Assembly (NCBI RefSeq): GCF_029094525.1
Contig: NZ_CP119107.1
Span: forward strand, 2,666,001 to 2,730,000
Source of the DNA: Pullulanibacillus sp. KACC 23026
Lineage (GTDB): Bacteria > Bacillota > Bacilli > Bacillales > Sporolactobacillaceae
Direction: 5' to 3'
Length of the DNA stretch: 64,000 nucleotides
Positions within the stretch are counted from its first letter, which is position 1. Each line of letters starts with the position of its first letter. Positions 8,647 to 17,169 of the stretch are shown here, one piece after another. Position numbers and translations under genes: made by a program. Under the pieces are notes generated by a model. The model was not told the DNA's origin and ran no database searches. It saw only the letters and a program-made list of their open reading frames with translations.

Positions 8647-9489
8647 ATGAATAAATTAGTCTTTGTAGGTGCGGGTTCAATGGCCGAGGCGATGATTTCA
8701 GGAGTCATAGAGAATCGGTTAATTGAGACTGAAAAGATATGGGTGACAAATAGAACCAATAAAGAAAAGCTTACTCAGCTGCAACAAAAATATGGTGTGA
8801 CAGGGAGCTATGATCTCCCCCAATTGTTTGCGGGAGCGGAAGCAGTCATCTTAGCTATGAAGCCAAAAGATGCGGCTTCAGCTATTACTCAGATTGCCGG
8901 GTTTCTAACAGAGGATACGCTCATCATCTCCTTTCTTGCGGGCGTCTCTATTCAAACGATTGAAGTCTTATCCGGCAAATCTCTAGCAATTGCAAGAGCA
9001 ATGCCTAATACATCTGCTGCCGTCGGAAAATCCGCAACCGCCATTGCAGTGAATGATTTGGTTAAGGCCCAGCAAATAGAAACGATAAAACAACTTTTTG
9101 AAACGATTGGTTTTGCAGCATTCGTGACCGAAGATAAGCTCGATGCTGTAACCGGATTATCCGGAAGCGGCCCTGCTTATATCTATTATTTGGTGGAAGC
9201 CATGGAAAAAGCCGCCTTTGCCATTGGGCTTGAAGAAGAGATGGCAAAAAAACTGATTATTAATACCTTTATAGGGGCTGCCGAAATGGTGAAATCTTCA
9301 TCAAAGCCTTCTCAACAGCTGCGTAAAGAAGTGACAAGCCCTGGCGGAACAACAGAAGCAGGCATTAAAATCCTTGAAGAAAACCATGTCCAACAGGCTT
9401 TTATCGACTGTATCCAAGCCGCCGCTGCTCAATCAAAAAAATTAGGCGATGCACTTAGTAAAGAACTTCATGCCTTAAAGCACCAATGA
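8647..9489 (+). CDS. proC: Pyrroline-5-carboxylate reductase
   Basis: 280 residues, standard length. The N-terminal NAD(P)-binding glycine-rich segment is VFVGAGSMAEAMISGV (residues ~5-20). The C-terminal dimerisation and substrate region has VTGLSGSGPAYIYYLVEAM and VTSPGGTTEAGIKILEE, both hallmark ProC motifs. It reduces L-1-pyrroline-5-carboxylate to proline in the cytosol. RBS GGGGAGG lies 8 bases upstream. Bacilli often carry several paralogs (ProI, ProG, ComER), and which one this is cannot be told from the window. Confidence 0.95.
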   Translation: MNKLVFVGAGSMAEAMISGVIENRLIETEKIWVTNRTNKEKLTQLQQKYGVTGSYDLPQLFAGAEAVILAMKPKDAASAITQIAGFLTEDTLIISFLAGVSIQTIEVLSGKSLAIARAMPNTSAAVGKSATAIAVNDLVKAQQIETIKQLFETIGFAAFVTEDKLDAVTGLSGSGPAYIYYLVEAMEKAAFAIGLEEEMAKKLIINTFIGAAEMVKSSSKPSQQLRKEVTSPGGTTEAGIKILEENHVQQAFIDCIQAAAAQSKKLGDALSKELHALKHQ

Positions 9490-9606
9490 TTCAGTTCGCC
9501 TAATCAAAGAAAGAGGAAGACTTCATTTTCTGACGATGAAGCGCCCCTTACCTCTTTACCAAGAACCGTTCAAACTAGCCTGACCTAATTAAGAAGTTGA
9601 TGACCA

Positions 9607-9636
9607 AGAAGCCCTGGCATGCTGCCGAGGGCTTCT
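9607..9636. repeat. Hairpin after proC
   Basis: AGAAGCCCT and AGGGCTTCT form a perfect 9-bp stem with a 12-base loop. No T-run follows, so it is not a canonical terminator. The rest of 9490-9762 shows nothing I can name. Confidence 0.4.
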
Positions 9637-9762
9637 AAATATAGCCTTCCACCCCATTTTTAAAAGCTTTTTGTCCAACACCCCTTTCCTCACTGACCTT
9701 GGTTTGCTTCGGTATACTTTACAATGTCCGTTAGAACTAAACATCCTAGCCATCGCGCCATT

Positions 9763-10266
9763 CTAAACCTTTCTCTCACCATGTGCTTTTATTAGATAAT
9801 AAAAGGCGATCCAACTACTTTCAACCAACAAATAAATGATAAATGAGAAGAAAATGTGGTACCCATTTTGATAATGAAAGACCCCTAAAAGTGAACTGAT
9901 TTTCTCTAGCCCGACGCTTATAATCGACCATACCAAAATATACACGAGTAAAAAACTTGGTTTAATATTTAAATAATCATATAGATAAAAGAATATGTAG
10001 GCAAATGCTGCGTACATTCCGTGGGTTAAAAAATCAGTCCATTCAAATTTCGAACTATCATTTAGATCATAATAGTTAACTGGAAGAACGCTTAACGTGT
10101 AATCGAACACAATACCAATAAAGACACCAATTAGCAAAAAAACCATCGATGTCTTGTTCGGAAACCTTTTAGGGAGAAGTAAGACGACAAAGATTCCAAC
10201 GAAGAGTGAACTAATCACAAACCATTCATTCGCATTAAAATGATTGTCATAGTGTATAACTTTCAA
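9763..10266 (-). CDS. CBO0543-like membrane protein
   Basis: About 167 residues from a TTG at 10266; AAGGAGG lies 12 bases upstream. A longer frame to 10410 would overlap the upstream gene and lacks a site. Five or so membrane helices; segments FDYTLSVLPVNYYDLND, FEWTDFLTHGMYAAFAY and LGVFHYQNGYHIFFSF resemble CBO0543-type proteins of Bacilli. Immediately downstream of another membrane protein gene (17-base gap), so co-transcribed. Function unknown. The start codon is the least certain part. Confidence 0.55.
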   Translation of the reverse strand: MKVIHYDNHFNANEWFVISSLFVGIFVVLLLPKRFPNKTSMVFLLIGVFIGIVFDYTLSVLPVNYYDLNDSSKFEWTDFLTHGMYAAFAYIFFYLYDYLNIKPSFLLVYILVWSIISVGLEKISSLLGVFHYQNGYHIFFSFIIYLLVESSWIAFYYLIKAHGERKV

Positions 10267-10283
10267 GGCTGGTTGTATCCTCC

Positions 10284-10736
10284 TTAGTCTAGGCGAGTAA
10301 ACCATCGGGCAATTAAAGTCATAACAGCCATAAACACTCCATACATAAGAAAAGAATATAAATAGCTCCACTGACGAAAGTCGATGAGGCCACACCTTTG
10401 CATGACCCAATCATCCAAAAGCAACAGAGCTAAGATGACCGCGCCTATCATCCATCTTAAGATGGCTCTTAAGGGTGAATTAAAGCTCCCCGCAGCCATA
10501 ATGATAAGAAGCGGTATTATAATAAAACGACAAATGTCCAGATCTAAGGATTTTTCTAAATCTCTTGTAACGGGAACCCAATGTAAATTAACGTCAAGTA
10601 TTGTAAATAAGGCGACAGACAGGATTCCAATGACAAAGTATAAAAAGAATGATTCCGTGATAGTCAACCATTTTGGCACAATGACGAATACAATCATTAT
10701 GATCCATGCAATCAAGGTAAATAGCGCAAGGGACAC
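10284..10736 (-). CDS. Hypothetical membrane protein, upstream partner of the CBO0543-like gene
   Basis: About 150 residues from a GTG at 10736 with AAAGGA 8 bases upstream (an ATG at 10745 lies inside that site). Four to five membrane helices; the middle contains LDVNLHWVPVTRDLEKSLD and the end SYLYSFLMYGVFMAVM. The layout (hydrophobic helices with short acidic loops) parallels its downstream neighbour, so the two may be diverged relatives or subunits. No known function. The region 10737-10955 upstream holds no gene I can support. Confidence 0.5.
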   Translation of the reverse strand: MSLALFTLIAWIIMIVFVIVPKWLTITESFFLYFVIGILSVALFTILDVNLHWVPVTRDLEKSLDLDICRFIIIPLLIIMAAGSFNSPLRAILRWMIGAVILALLLLDDWVMQRCGLIDFRQWSYLYSFLMYGVFMAVMTLIARWFTRLD

Positions 10737-10955
10737 CGCAATCATCCTTTAAAAATGTTCTAACGCATTTGTGTATAAGTTGCCCCATAATGACGCAAAT
10801 ATTCAAGCTAATTCCAAGCTGTAAGCGGGCTTTTAGAGCACCTTTAACAAAACTAGGTATAGAAAATGGGAGAAAGCTTCCTTTCTCCCATGAAAAAAAT
10901 TTAACCAAACGCTATTTCATTCCATCCTTTAGACAGTCGATTCCTAACTCCTTTT

Positions 10956-11987
10956 TCAGGTTGATTGAGGTAAAACAACCCATCTACCCGAAGAACGCGT
11001 TTCTGAAAAAGCCGAGTCAATTTGCGTGAGTGCTAGTGTTCCTGCAATCAGTTCCTTTGGCTTCAGTTTCCCTTCTTCTGTTAGCGCAACGACGCGTTTA
11101 AGATCCTGAATGATGGAACCATAACTAAATTTGATGGTAATCCCACGCCGAACCTGCTTGGCAATCGGGATAACAGCTGATGCCTCACTCATCCCTATAA
11201 CCGATACCGTTCCCCCTATTCTGACACTATCAAGCGCAAGCTTTAAAGTATCATCGGTTCCAACCGTATCCAATACACAGTCAAATCCCCGCGAGCCCCC
11301 CGAACGACGAATGTTTCGCGAAACAGCTCGAAGCCCTTCCTTCATCGAAAACGCAGCTTGTGCACCAAATTTTGAGGCCATGGCCATCCCTTCTTCACGT
11401 CGTGTAACAGAGCCTAACAACGAAACCTCCAACGCCTTAGCTAATTGAAGAGAGGCAAGCCCTAATCCCCCAGTTCCTATGACAAGAAGTGTTGAACCAG
11501 ATGTAACTCCAGCATCCTGCAGAGCATGAAAAGGGGTCGCGTACGCATCGGTCAGTATAGCAGCCTCAACTGGATGCACCTTTTTCGTCCGTTGCACTAA
11601 CTGCCGGTCTAGAACCACAACCTCTTCTGAATAACCGCCTGGCTGATGAAAACCGACACAACGCTGCCGAGAGCATAGATTGGAAAGACCATTAAGACAA
11701 GCGGAGCAAGACCCACAATTATTAAAGGGATGAACGATGACATCGTCCCCTATCTTCCAGTCCCCTACCGCTTCACCGATCTCACTCACAGTCCCTGCAA
11801 TTTCATGGCCCATGACGAGAGGGAAATGAGCCCCATAAGGTAATGATTCACCATGAACCACTTGACGGTCACTTCCGCATACCCCGCAAGCCTCAACCTT
11901 TAAACGAACTTCATTTGGATCGAGTCCTCGCCCTTGCTCCTCTTTTATATAGAAGCCTTTACCTGGTTCAAAAAAAGCGGTTCTCAT
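10956..11987 (-). CDS. Zinc-dependent MDR alcohol/polyol dehydrogenase-like protein
   Basis: 343 residues. Catalytic-zinc ligands are in CGVCGSD and GHEIAG near residues 35-70. Four structural-zinc cysteines occur in CGSCSACLNGLSNLC (~95-110). The Rossmann motif is GTGGLGLASLQLAKA (~170). It ends with a typical MDR barrel. It should oxidise or reduce an alcohol/aldehyde with NAD(P). Its context matters more: it is the last gene behind an ACP and a FabL-like reductase on the same strand, with a 15-base gap to the ACP, suggesting action on an acyl-chain alcohol or aldehyde. That role is inference. Confidence 0.8.
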   Translation of the reverse strand: MRTAFFEPGKGFYIKEEQGRGLDPNEVRLKVEACGVCGSDRQVVHGESLPYGAHFPLVMGHEIAGTVSEIGEAVGDWKIGDDVIVHPFNNCGSCSACLNGLSNLCSRQRCVGFHQPGGYSEEVVVLDRQLVQRTKKVHPVEAAILTDAYATPFHALQDAGVTSGSTLLVIGTGGLGLASLQLAKALEVSLLGSVTRREEGMAMASKFGAQAAFSMKEGLRAVSRNIRRSGGSRGFDCVLDTVGTDDTLKLALDSVRIGGTVSVIGMSEASAVIPIAKQVRRGITIKFSYGSIIQDLKRVVALTEEGKLKPKELIAGTLALTQIDSAFSETRSSGRWVVLPQST

Positions 11988-12002
11988 ACCTTTCGCTCCC
12001 TT

Positions 12003-12260
12003 TTATGACTTAAATCGAGTATGTAAATAGGTCACAACACCAGAAACCGTTGCCAGTTGGCCAAAGTCCGATTCAGGAATCTCAAGATCAAATTCATCTT
12101 CAAAGGCAATGGCAAGCTCCGTCAAATCCAATGAATCCGCCCCTAGATCATCCACAAAGAGACTGTCCCCTTTAATTTTTTCTGAATCGACTTGAAGTTG
12201 TTCTCCTACAACTTTACGAACACGTTCTTCAATTTGTTCTTTCGTTAACACAGTTGGCAT
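12003..12260 (-). CDS. Acyl carrier protein
   Basis: 85 residues from the ATG at 12260, which follows TTGGAGGATTGACT; the longer frame to 12296 has no site. Small, acidic, four-helix ACP with the phosphopantetheine attachment serine in DDLGADSLDLTEL. It carries acyl chains as thioesters in the cytosol. A dedicated ACP here, outside a fapR-plsX-fabDG-acpP locus and next to FabL-like, dehydrogenase and condensing-enzyme genes, suggests a specialised chain-building cassette. Confidence 0.9.
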   Translation of the reverse strand: MPTVLTKEQIEERVRKVVGEQLQVDSEKIKGDSLFVDDLGADSLDLTELAIAFEDEFDLEIPESDFGQLATVSGVVTYLHTRFKS

Positions 12261-12345
12261 AGTCAATCCTCCAATAAGTTGGTTTAGATGCTTCATTTTT
12301 CACTAAGAGCATACATGAACTCTGCGACAGCACTTCTTTTTTAAA

Positions 12346-13116
12346 TTATGGGACAAGCAGCGTTAGACCGCCGTCTAAACGCAAGGTTTGTCCTCGCATC
12401 ATTTCAGCTTCCTTTGAACAGAGGAAAAGAGCTGTATTAGCAATATCATCGGCCGTGACCATTCGATGATAAGGCATTTTTTCTTTAAGAGTGGCCAGTG
12501 TTTGGTCCATCTCTGGGAAATGGTTAAGAGCATCCGTCTCAACCGCACCGGCTGAAATGGCATTCACATTTATATTTTTGGAAGCAAGTTCTATCGCAAA
12601 ATAGCGAACCAAAGATTCCAAAGCGGCTTTACTTGGCCCAACAGTCGAATAATAAGGAAAGACTCGATCAGAACCAAATGAAGAAATGGCAAGCATCGCT
12701 CCTCCTTCAGGCATGAGCTTTGCCGCGTGCTGCCCTCCTAAAAGAAAGGCACGTGTATTAACATTAAGCGTCCAGTCCCAGCCCTTAGAATCGACCTCCA
12801 TAATAGCGCGATTTCGGCCCGATGCGGCGTTATGAATAAAAACATCTAGACGGCCAAATTCAGATTCAATTTCATCAAATAAGGTGCTAATTTTTTCTTC
12901 TTGTGCTAAATTGGCACGAACGGTGATCGCCTTTTGACCAAGTTCTTCAATTTCCTTAGCCACTTCACGTGCGGCCTCGCCATTTCTTACATAATGAATA
13001 ATAAGATCGGCACCTTCCTTAGCAAAACTCAAGGCTAATTGTCTGCCGATTCCACGAGAACTACCTGTTACACAAACCACTTTCCCTGCAAATCTCTTAT
13101 TAGTTTGAGCAGTCAA
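12346..13116 (-). CDS. fabL: SDR enoyl-ACP reductase III-like (FabL-type)
   Basis: About 257 residues from a TTG at 13116, preceded by GGAGGGACTGACA; the ATG at 13140 lies too close to that site. The N-terminal VCVTGSSRGIGRQLA is the SDR cofactor motif, HNAASGRNRA replaces NNAG, and YYSTVGPSKAALESLVRYFAIEL contains the FabL-like YxxxxxxxxK arrangement (shown in parts: SSFGSDRVFPYYSTVG). It likely reduces the enoyl-ACP double bond using NADPH. Gap to the ACP gene is 85 bases. It could instead be a 3-oxoacyl reductase; the TVGPSKAALE motif favours FabL. Confidence 0.75.
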   Translation of the reverse strand: MTAQTNKRFAGKVVCVTGSSRGIGRQLALSFAKEGADLIIHYVRNGEAAREVAKEIEELGQKAITVRANLAQEEKISTLFDEIESEFGRLDVFIHNAASGRNRAIMEVDSKGWDWTLNVNTRAFLLGGQHAAKLMPEGGAMLAISSFGSDRVFPYYSTVGPSKAALESLVRYFAIELASKNINVNAISAGAVETDALNHFPEMDQTLATLKEKMPYHRMVTADDIANTALFLCSKEAEMMRGQTLRLDGGLTLLVP

Positions 13117-13543
13117 TGTCAGTCCCTCCAACTTCTCCATTTTTTCTTAACTACCTTAATAAATAGAAAAACTTGGCTTGCCGTCCTAGTTCCATCCAAA
13201 AGCTTTAGTTAAAAGGCCTTTCTAATACTTTCAGATCGTATAAAAAAACCTAATTCTTGCTTCTTGGCTAGTTTCTATTAAAATAGTCTATAAAATACAG
13301 TGTAATCCTTTTCTATTTTTTAAGACAATTATTTCGACTTATCTTTATTTAACAATTGAAAAAAAGGACAACTGAAGACGTCATTTTTTAAGAATCCTTT
13401 TACATTTAATGCTATACTCGAAAGACGGATAATGCACCTAACTAATTTTTCTAGAAAAGGAGTACAAGGTGAACGATTCGTTTTATAAACGAGAATAAAT
13501 GTTTATTCTAAATAGTGTATTAACAACTAAGGAGTGTTCAACA
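13117..13543. promoter_or_regulatory. Divergent intergenic region of the acyl cassette
   Basis: About 430 AT-rich bases between the FabL-like gene (minus) and the condensing enzyme (plus). TATACT at 13414-13419 could be a -10, but no well-spaced -35 is evident. I see no operator palindrome I can defend. Confidence 0.3.
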
Positions 13544-14800
13544 ATGGCAAACCAACCACGAATTGTTGTGACAGGTCTCGGAGCTGTTACACCTTTTGGA
13601 ATCGGAGTCGAAACATTTTGGGAGAAAATCATTTCAGGACACTCCGCTGTCGGCAAAAATGCGGATGAAGCACTCTCGCAATGGGCGCCTGTGGTCGCGC
13701 AAGTACCAAATTTTGACCCATCTAAATATCTGGATTCCAAACTCGTTAAATTGACGGATCGATTTGCGCAAATGAGCCTGATCGCCGTTAAAGAAGCGTT
13801 AGAGGACGCGAATCTATCGGATGCTTCTGTCCTTAAAGACTATTATTCTACTGATAGAATTGGTGTCTCCATTGGCTCAGCCTATGGGGGAATCATTACA
13901 TTAGAAGAAGCCAGCACACGTCTTGCAACAGGACAATCAAGAAAAGTCAGTCCCCGGCTTGTACCAAAATCGATTCCCAATGCGGCGGCCGCAACTATTG
14001 CAAAGGAATATGACTTGCATGGGCCCGTCATGACTTATTCCACTGCCTGCGCTTCATCCTCCAACGCGATTGGGGAAGCGAGTTATTGGCTGCAATTAGG
14101 GAAAGCTGATCTTGTATTAGTCGGCGGTGCTGAATCCTTATTTACTCCCGTTATACTAGCCGGTCTTAGATCTTCACAGGCACTCGCTACTAACGGACCG
14201 GATGATTTCAGCACATGGAGCCGCCCTTTTGATCAAAATCGCCAGGGCATGGTGATGGGAGAGGGTGCGGCTATTTTAGTGCTTGAAACTCTCGATCACG
14301 CAAAAGCACGCGGAGCTAAGATTTATGCGGAATTGGTTGGGTACGGGACAACCAATGATGCCTACCACGAGACTTCTCCAAATCCTTCGGGAAAAAGTGC
14401 CAGCCTTGCTATGCAAAACGCCCTTAAAAGCGCCCAGCTTTCAACAGAAGAGATCGGCTATATTAATGCACATGCCACAGCCACTCCTGCGGGAGATCGG
14501 GCAGAATCTGCTGCCCTAAAGGAAACATTCGGAGAGGCATTAGACCATATTCCAGTCAGTTCTATAAAAGGTGCCATTGGTCATCTATTAGGAAGTGCTG
14601 GTGCCATTGAAAGTCTAGCCTGTATTAAAGCGATGGAGACAAGCACTTTACCTCCTACCCTGCATTGTGAGAATAAGGAGGAATCAGCCCCCCATGATAT
14701 TATTCCCGACGTGGGACGCGCACAAAAAGTGGAGACGTCTTTGAGCAATTCCTTTGGGTTTGGCGGGCAAAACAGTGTTCTTATTTGGAAGACCTTATAA
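13544..14800 (+). CDS. Beta-ketoacyl-ACP synthase II-like condensing enzyme
   Basis: 418 residues from the ATG at 13544, preceded by AAGGAGTGTTCAAC; the in-frame start at 13499 has no site. Full KAS II layout: MANQPRIVVTGLGAVTPFG, active cysteine in YSTACASSSNAIGEA, first histidine in INAHATATPAGDRAE, lysine and second histidine in SSIKGAIGHLLGSAGAIES, and the C-terminal NSFGFGGQN loop. It should elongate an acyl-ACP with malonyl-ACP. A second, distinct FabF lies at 34447-35685. Because it faces an ACP, FabL-like and dehydrogenase set, I infer it serves that cassette rather than housekeeping synthesis. Confidence 0.9.
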   Translation: MANQPRIVVTGLGAVTPFGIGVETFWEKIISGHSAVGKNADEALSQWAPVVAQVPNFDPSKYLDSKLVKLTDRFAQMSLIAVKEALEDANLSDASVLKDYYSTDRIGVSIGSAYGGIITLEEASTRLATGQSRKVSPRLVPKSIPNAAAATIAKEYDLHGPVMTYSTACASSSNAIGEASYWLQLGKADLVLVGGAESLFTPVILAGLRSSQALATNGPDDFSTWSRPFDQNRQGMVMGEGAAILVLETLDHAKARGAKIYAELVGYGTTNDAYHETSPNPSGKSASLAMQNALKSAQLSTEEIGYINAHATATPAGDRAESAALKETFGEALDHIPVSSIKGAIGHLLGSAGAIESLACIKAMETSTLPPTLHCENKEESAPHDIIPDVGRAQKVETSLSNSFGFGGQNSVLIWKTL

Positions 14801-14854
14801 TTAATCCTTACTATAAATAACCACAAGGAAATGAACTTGCCGTTTCTTAGAAAG

Positions 14855-14893
14855 AGGGTCCCTTAGAGGCTATTGCCAATGGGACCCTTTTTT
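14855..14893 (+). terminator. Intrinsic terminator after the condensing enzyme
   Basis: AGGGTCCC and GGGACCCT form the stem around an 18-base loop, followed by TTTTTTC. Confidence 0.85.
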
Positions 14894-14985
14894 CTTTTCA
14901 TGCCCGTAGTTTCTTTTGGTTGTCTGTTGAATGCCTTCCTATCAAGCCAAGAAAGGTAAGATTGAATGGAAGGTGATCAAAAAGA

Positions 14986-15049
14986 TGAAACAAGAGAACC
15001 GTCCCCGCGATCCAAAAAAGCGGAACAAGAGAACCGTCCCCGCGTTTCA
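14986..15049. repeat. GGGACGGTTCT-family palindrome halves, two direct copies
   Basis: TGAAACAAGAGAACCGTCCCCGCG (given here as AAACAAGAGAACCGTCCC plus CGCG) occurs twice in direct orientation, at about 14986-15009 and 15022-15049. The right copy's TTTCA is the reverse complement of the stop codon context of the convergent YdeI-like gene. Confidence 0.8.
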
Positions 15050-15640
15050 GTCTTTTAGTCCTTTGCCGTCGAGGATTTGTTGCGTATATTTTTCGATTCG
15101 GGATTGCCGGGTTTTGGTTTGTTTGGGTCCCGAAAAGTAGAGGATGTAGGCTCTTTGGCGTCCTGGGGTCAGTGCTTCAAAAGCCGTTTTCAAGCTCGGG
15201 ATTTCATCAAATTTAGTTTGAAGTTCTTCAGGAATGATGTAGTCGTCATGCTTTTTTAAGGGGACTTCCAAACCTGCTTTTTCAACCTCGATCGCTTCTT
15301 GAATATAAGCTTTTATAGTAGGCTCTAATTCAACGATTTCTTGCACCACCCGGAATCGAAGTTGGCGTGCTGCTTGGACATTTTCTGTTTGTTGAATTAA
15401 AAGTTTATGAGAATCCTTTAACAGAGCTCCTTTGTGGAACAGGAGCGCACAGTAATCTTTAAATCCATGGATTAAAACAACATTTTTGTTCTCATACGTG
15501 TAACAAGGATGCATCCACTTAAATTCTTCGGTCAGCTCACAATCAAGAACAATCTGCCTCAGCTTGATATAGGCTTCCTTCCATTTTTTGGACTTACATA
15601 AAAAGTCATCCACTTTAGGATTCAAATCTCTTGTTGTCAT
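15047..15640 (-). CDS. YdeI/OmdA-type DUF1801 protein
   Basis: 197 residues. Residues ~10-115 match the DUF1801 fold (WKEAYIKLRQIVL, FKWMHPCYTYENKNVVLIHGF, CALLFHKGALL). Residues ~140-197 carry the bacteriocin-protection/OmdA-like tail (IPEELQTKFDEIPSLKTAFEALTPGRQRAYILYF). This arrangement is that of B. subtilis YdeI. Biochemical role is not established. The stop codon TGA is part of a dispersed palindrome (TGAAACGCGGGGACGG), so the element lies flush with the coding end. Confidence 0.8.
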   Translation of the reverse strand: MTTRDLNPKVDDFLCKSKKWKEAYIKLRQIVLDCELTEEFKWMHPCYTYENKNVVLIHGFKDYCALLFHKGALLKDSHKLLIQQTENVQAARQLRFRVVQEIVELEPTIKAYIQEAIEVEKAGLEVPLKKHDDYIIPEELQTKFDEIPSLKTAFEALTPGRQRAYILYFSGPKQTKTRQSRIEKYTQQILDGKGLKD

Positions 15641-15858
15641 CTCGGGAACACTCCTTTTCGATTGATCAGTTTTAGCTTCGCTTAACAGGAACTATTCTTT
15701 ACTTGTCCTCATGATCCAGTACTTTTTAATTGAAAGATTATCGGTTCATTCGAATCGGATCTAAAAACTAATAAATGGCGTTCAGTCACACCAAATTATG
15801 TAGAAGTACATAACATGCCTATATGGCTTCATGACTACAAATGAGGTGAAAAAAACTT

Positions 15859-16500
15859 ATGGTTTCCTATATAGATTACACGTCCCCATCCACTCAATTC
15901 ACGTTTGACCTTAACAAAAGTCCCTTTTTCCAAAAAGATAGCAGAAACTACATTAACATACTAGGTATTGAACAGGTGAATACTCTAGAAAACATATCCC
16001 TGTTAGATATTTTCCTAAGTACGAACAATGTTATTGAACCGCATTATCACCAAAATGCCGCTGAACTTGTCTATTGTATATCGGGTTCTGCAACCGTCTC
16101 GATCTTCAATCCTTTTACAAAACAAATCCTTAATTTCACGATCACACCAGGGCAAGTGGCAAACATTCCTCAAGGATGGTGGCACTATGAAATCGCTTTA
16201 GTTGATCGCACTCATCTCTTAGCTATATTCGATGCCCCCACTCCAGAAGTGATTCTCGGCTCTGATATTTTGAAATTCACGCCTGCCAATATCATGGCTC
16301 ATACGTATTGTATGGATGAAAATCAATGGAAGCAAGCGATTGAACCAGTTAAATCATCAACCTATATCGGCCCATCCAAAGACTATGAACGACTGATGAA
16401 ACACACTTCTTACTCTAATATAAATCAACCTTATCAGGAAGGCCAAACAGTTCACTACTACCCGGCTGCTCCATACATGCAACCGTATCGGCCATCATAA
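15859..16500 (+). CDS. Cupin-domain protein
   Basis: 213 residues, single germin-like cupin. Metal-binding motif 1 is HYHQNAAELVYCISG (two His and a Glu). Motif 2 is PGQVANIPQGWWHYE with the fourth ligand His. The C-terminal ~50 residues are Tyr/Pro/Gln-rich (NINQPYQEGQTVHYYPAAPY), unlike catalytic cupins and reminiscent of spore-coat or surface proteins. It resembles one half of oxalate-decarboxylase-like proteins, but activity cannot be inferred. GAGGTG precedes the ATG by 12 bases. A terminator follows at 16614. Confidence 0.75.
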   Translation: MVSYIDYTSPSTQFTFDLNKSPFFQKDSRNYINILGIEQVNTLENISLLDIFLSTNNVIEPHYHQNAAELVYCISGSATVSIFNPFTKQILNFTITPGQVANIPQGWWHYEIALVDRTHLLAIFDAPTPEVILGSDILKFTPANIMAHTYCMDENQWKQAIEPVKSSTYIGPSKDYERLMKHTSYSNINQPYQEGQTVHYYPAAPYMQPYRPS

Positions 16501-16613
16501 GGGTAACGGAGATAGCCCGTATTCAGGGCAGAGCTAGTTTTATTTGTCTCATTGACTTTTTAAAAAGTTTTTTTGGCAGACTAAATGACTTTCAAGGATT
16601 GCGAATATAAAGA

Positions 16614-16642
16614 AGGTTCTTCCGCGAGAGGAATCTTTTTTT
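16614..16642 (+). terminator. Probable terminator after the cupin gene
   Basis: AGGTTCTT and AGGAATCT pair fully as RNA with two G-U pairs around CCGCGAG, followed by TTTTTTT. It lies 114 bases after the stop. Confidence 0.6.
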
Positions 16643-16809
16643 GTTGTTTAGAAATTATATAGTTCTCGACTTGTAGATGCCCCGCCATTAAAACACCGCT
16701 TTCAAGCAATGAAATGACCTCGCTTTCTCCGGGCACGGCTCCTACTTGGAAACCATCATGAACTCGCTACCAAGAGTTTACATCGTGCTGCTTGCGTAAA
16801 GTATCATAA

Positions 16810-17010
16810 ATTATAAGAATTTTACGCAAAATCACTTGATACATCATCTTCAATAGCTTTAACTCCTATTCTAAAAAAAGAATAGTGAGTGGAATTCTCG
16901 ATACGCCTGCGGAATAACGGGCGGCAGAGACCCCAAAATACCCAATACAAGTGAGGAGGCTCAGCCGTTCGTCCGCGGCAAGCGAGAGGATTTCCACATC
17001 GGTTAGACAA
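16810..17010. repeat. Degenerate intergenic repeat remnant
   Basis: Contains TAAGAATTTTACGCA (also at 61914-61928), a CTATTCTAAAAAAAGAATAG hairpin, and the GAGGAGGCTCAGCC, GTCCGCGGCAAGCGAGAGG type segments resembling the GC-rich part of the fold-back repeats at 4041-4085 and 31070-31120. The surrounding 16501-17169 contains no credible gene. Confidence 0.45.
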
Positions 17011-17169
17011 TCGCTCATTTTTGTTTAAGGTTTAAACAATAAACAGGATCAGAAAATCATATGGGTTAAGTCTTTACTTGGGAAGATTTGATTCCTATCA
17101 AACTTTTGTAATTTGGTGTGACAGGACGAAATCCCTTCCTGTCTATTTTCAGCATCACTAGGCTGCTCT

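Noticed and set aside
10594-11029. Open frames overlapping the membrane protein pair near 10.7 kb
   Set aside because: They overlap genes with proper ribosome-binding sites, have low-complexity composition and no sites of their own.
15786-17122. 14-bp inverted repeat GTCACACCAAATTA flanking the cupin gene
   Set aside because: A match of this length is expected several times by chance among all pairs in 64 kb, and there is no transposase or target duplication.
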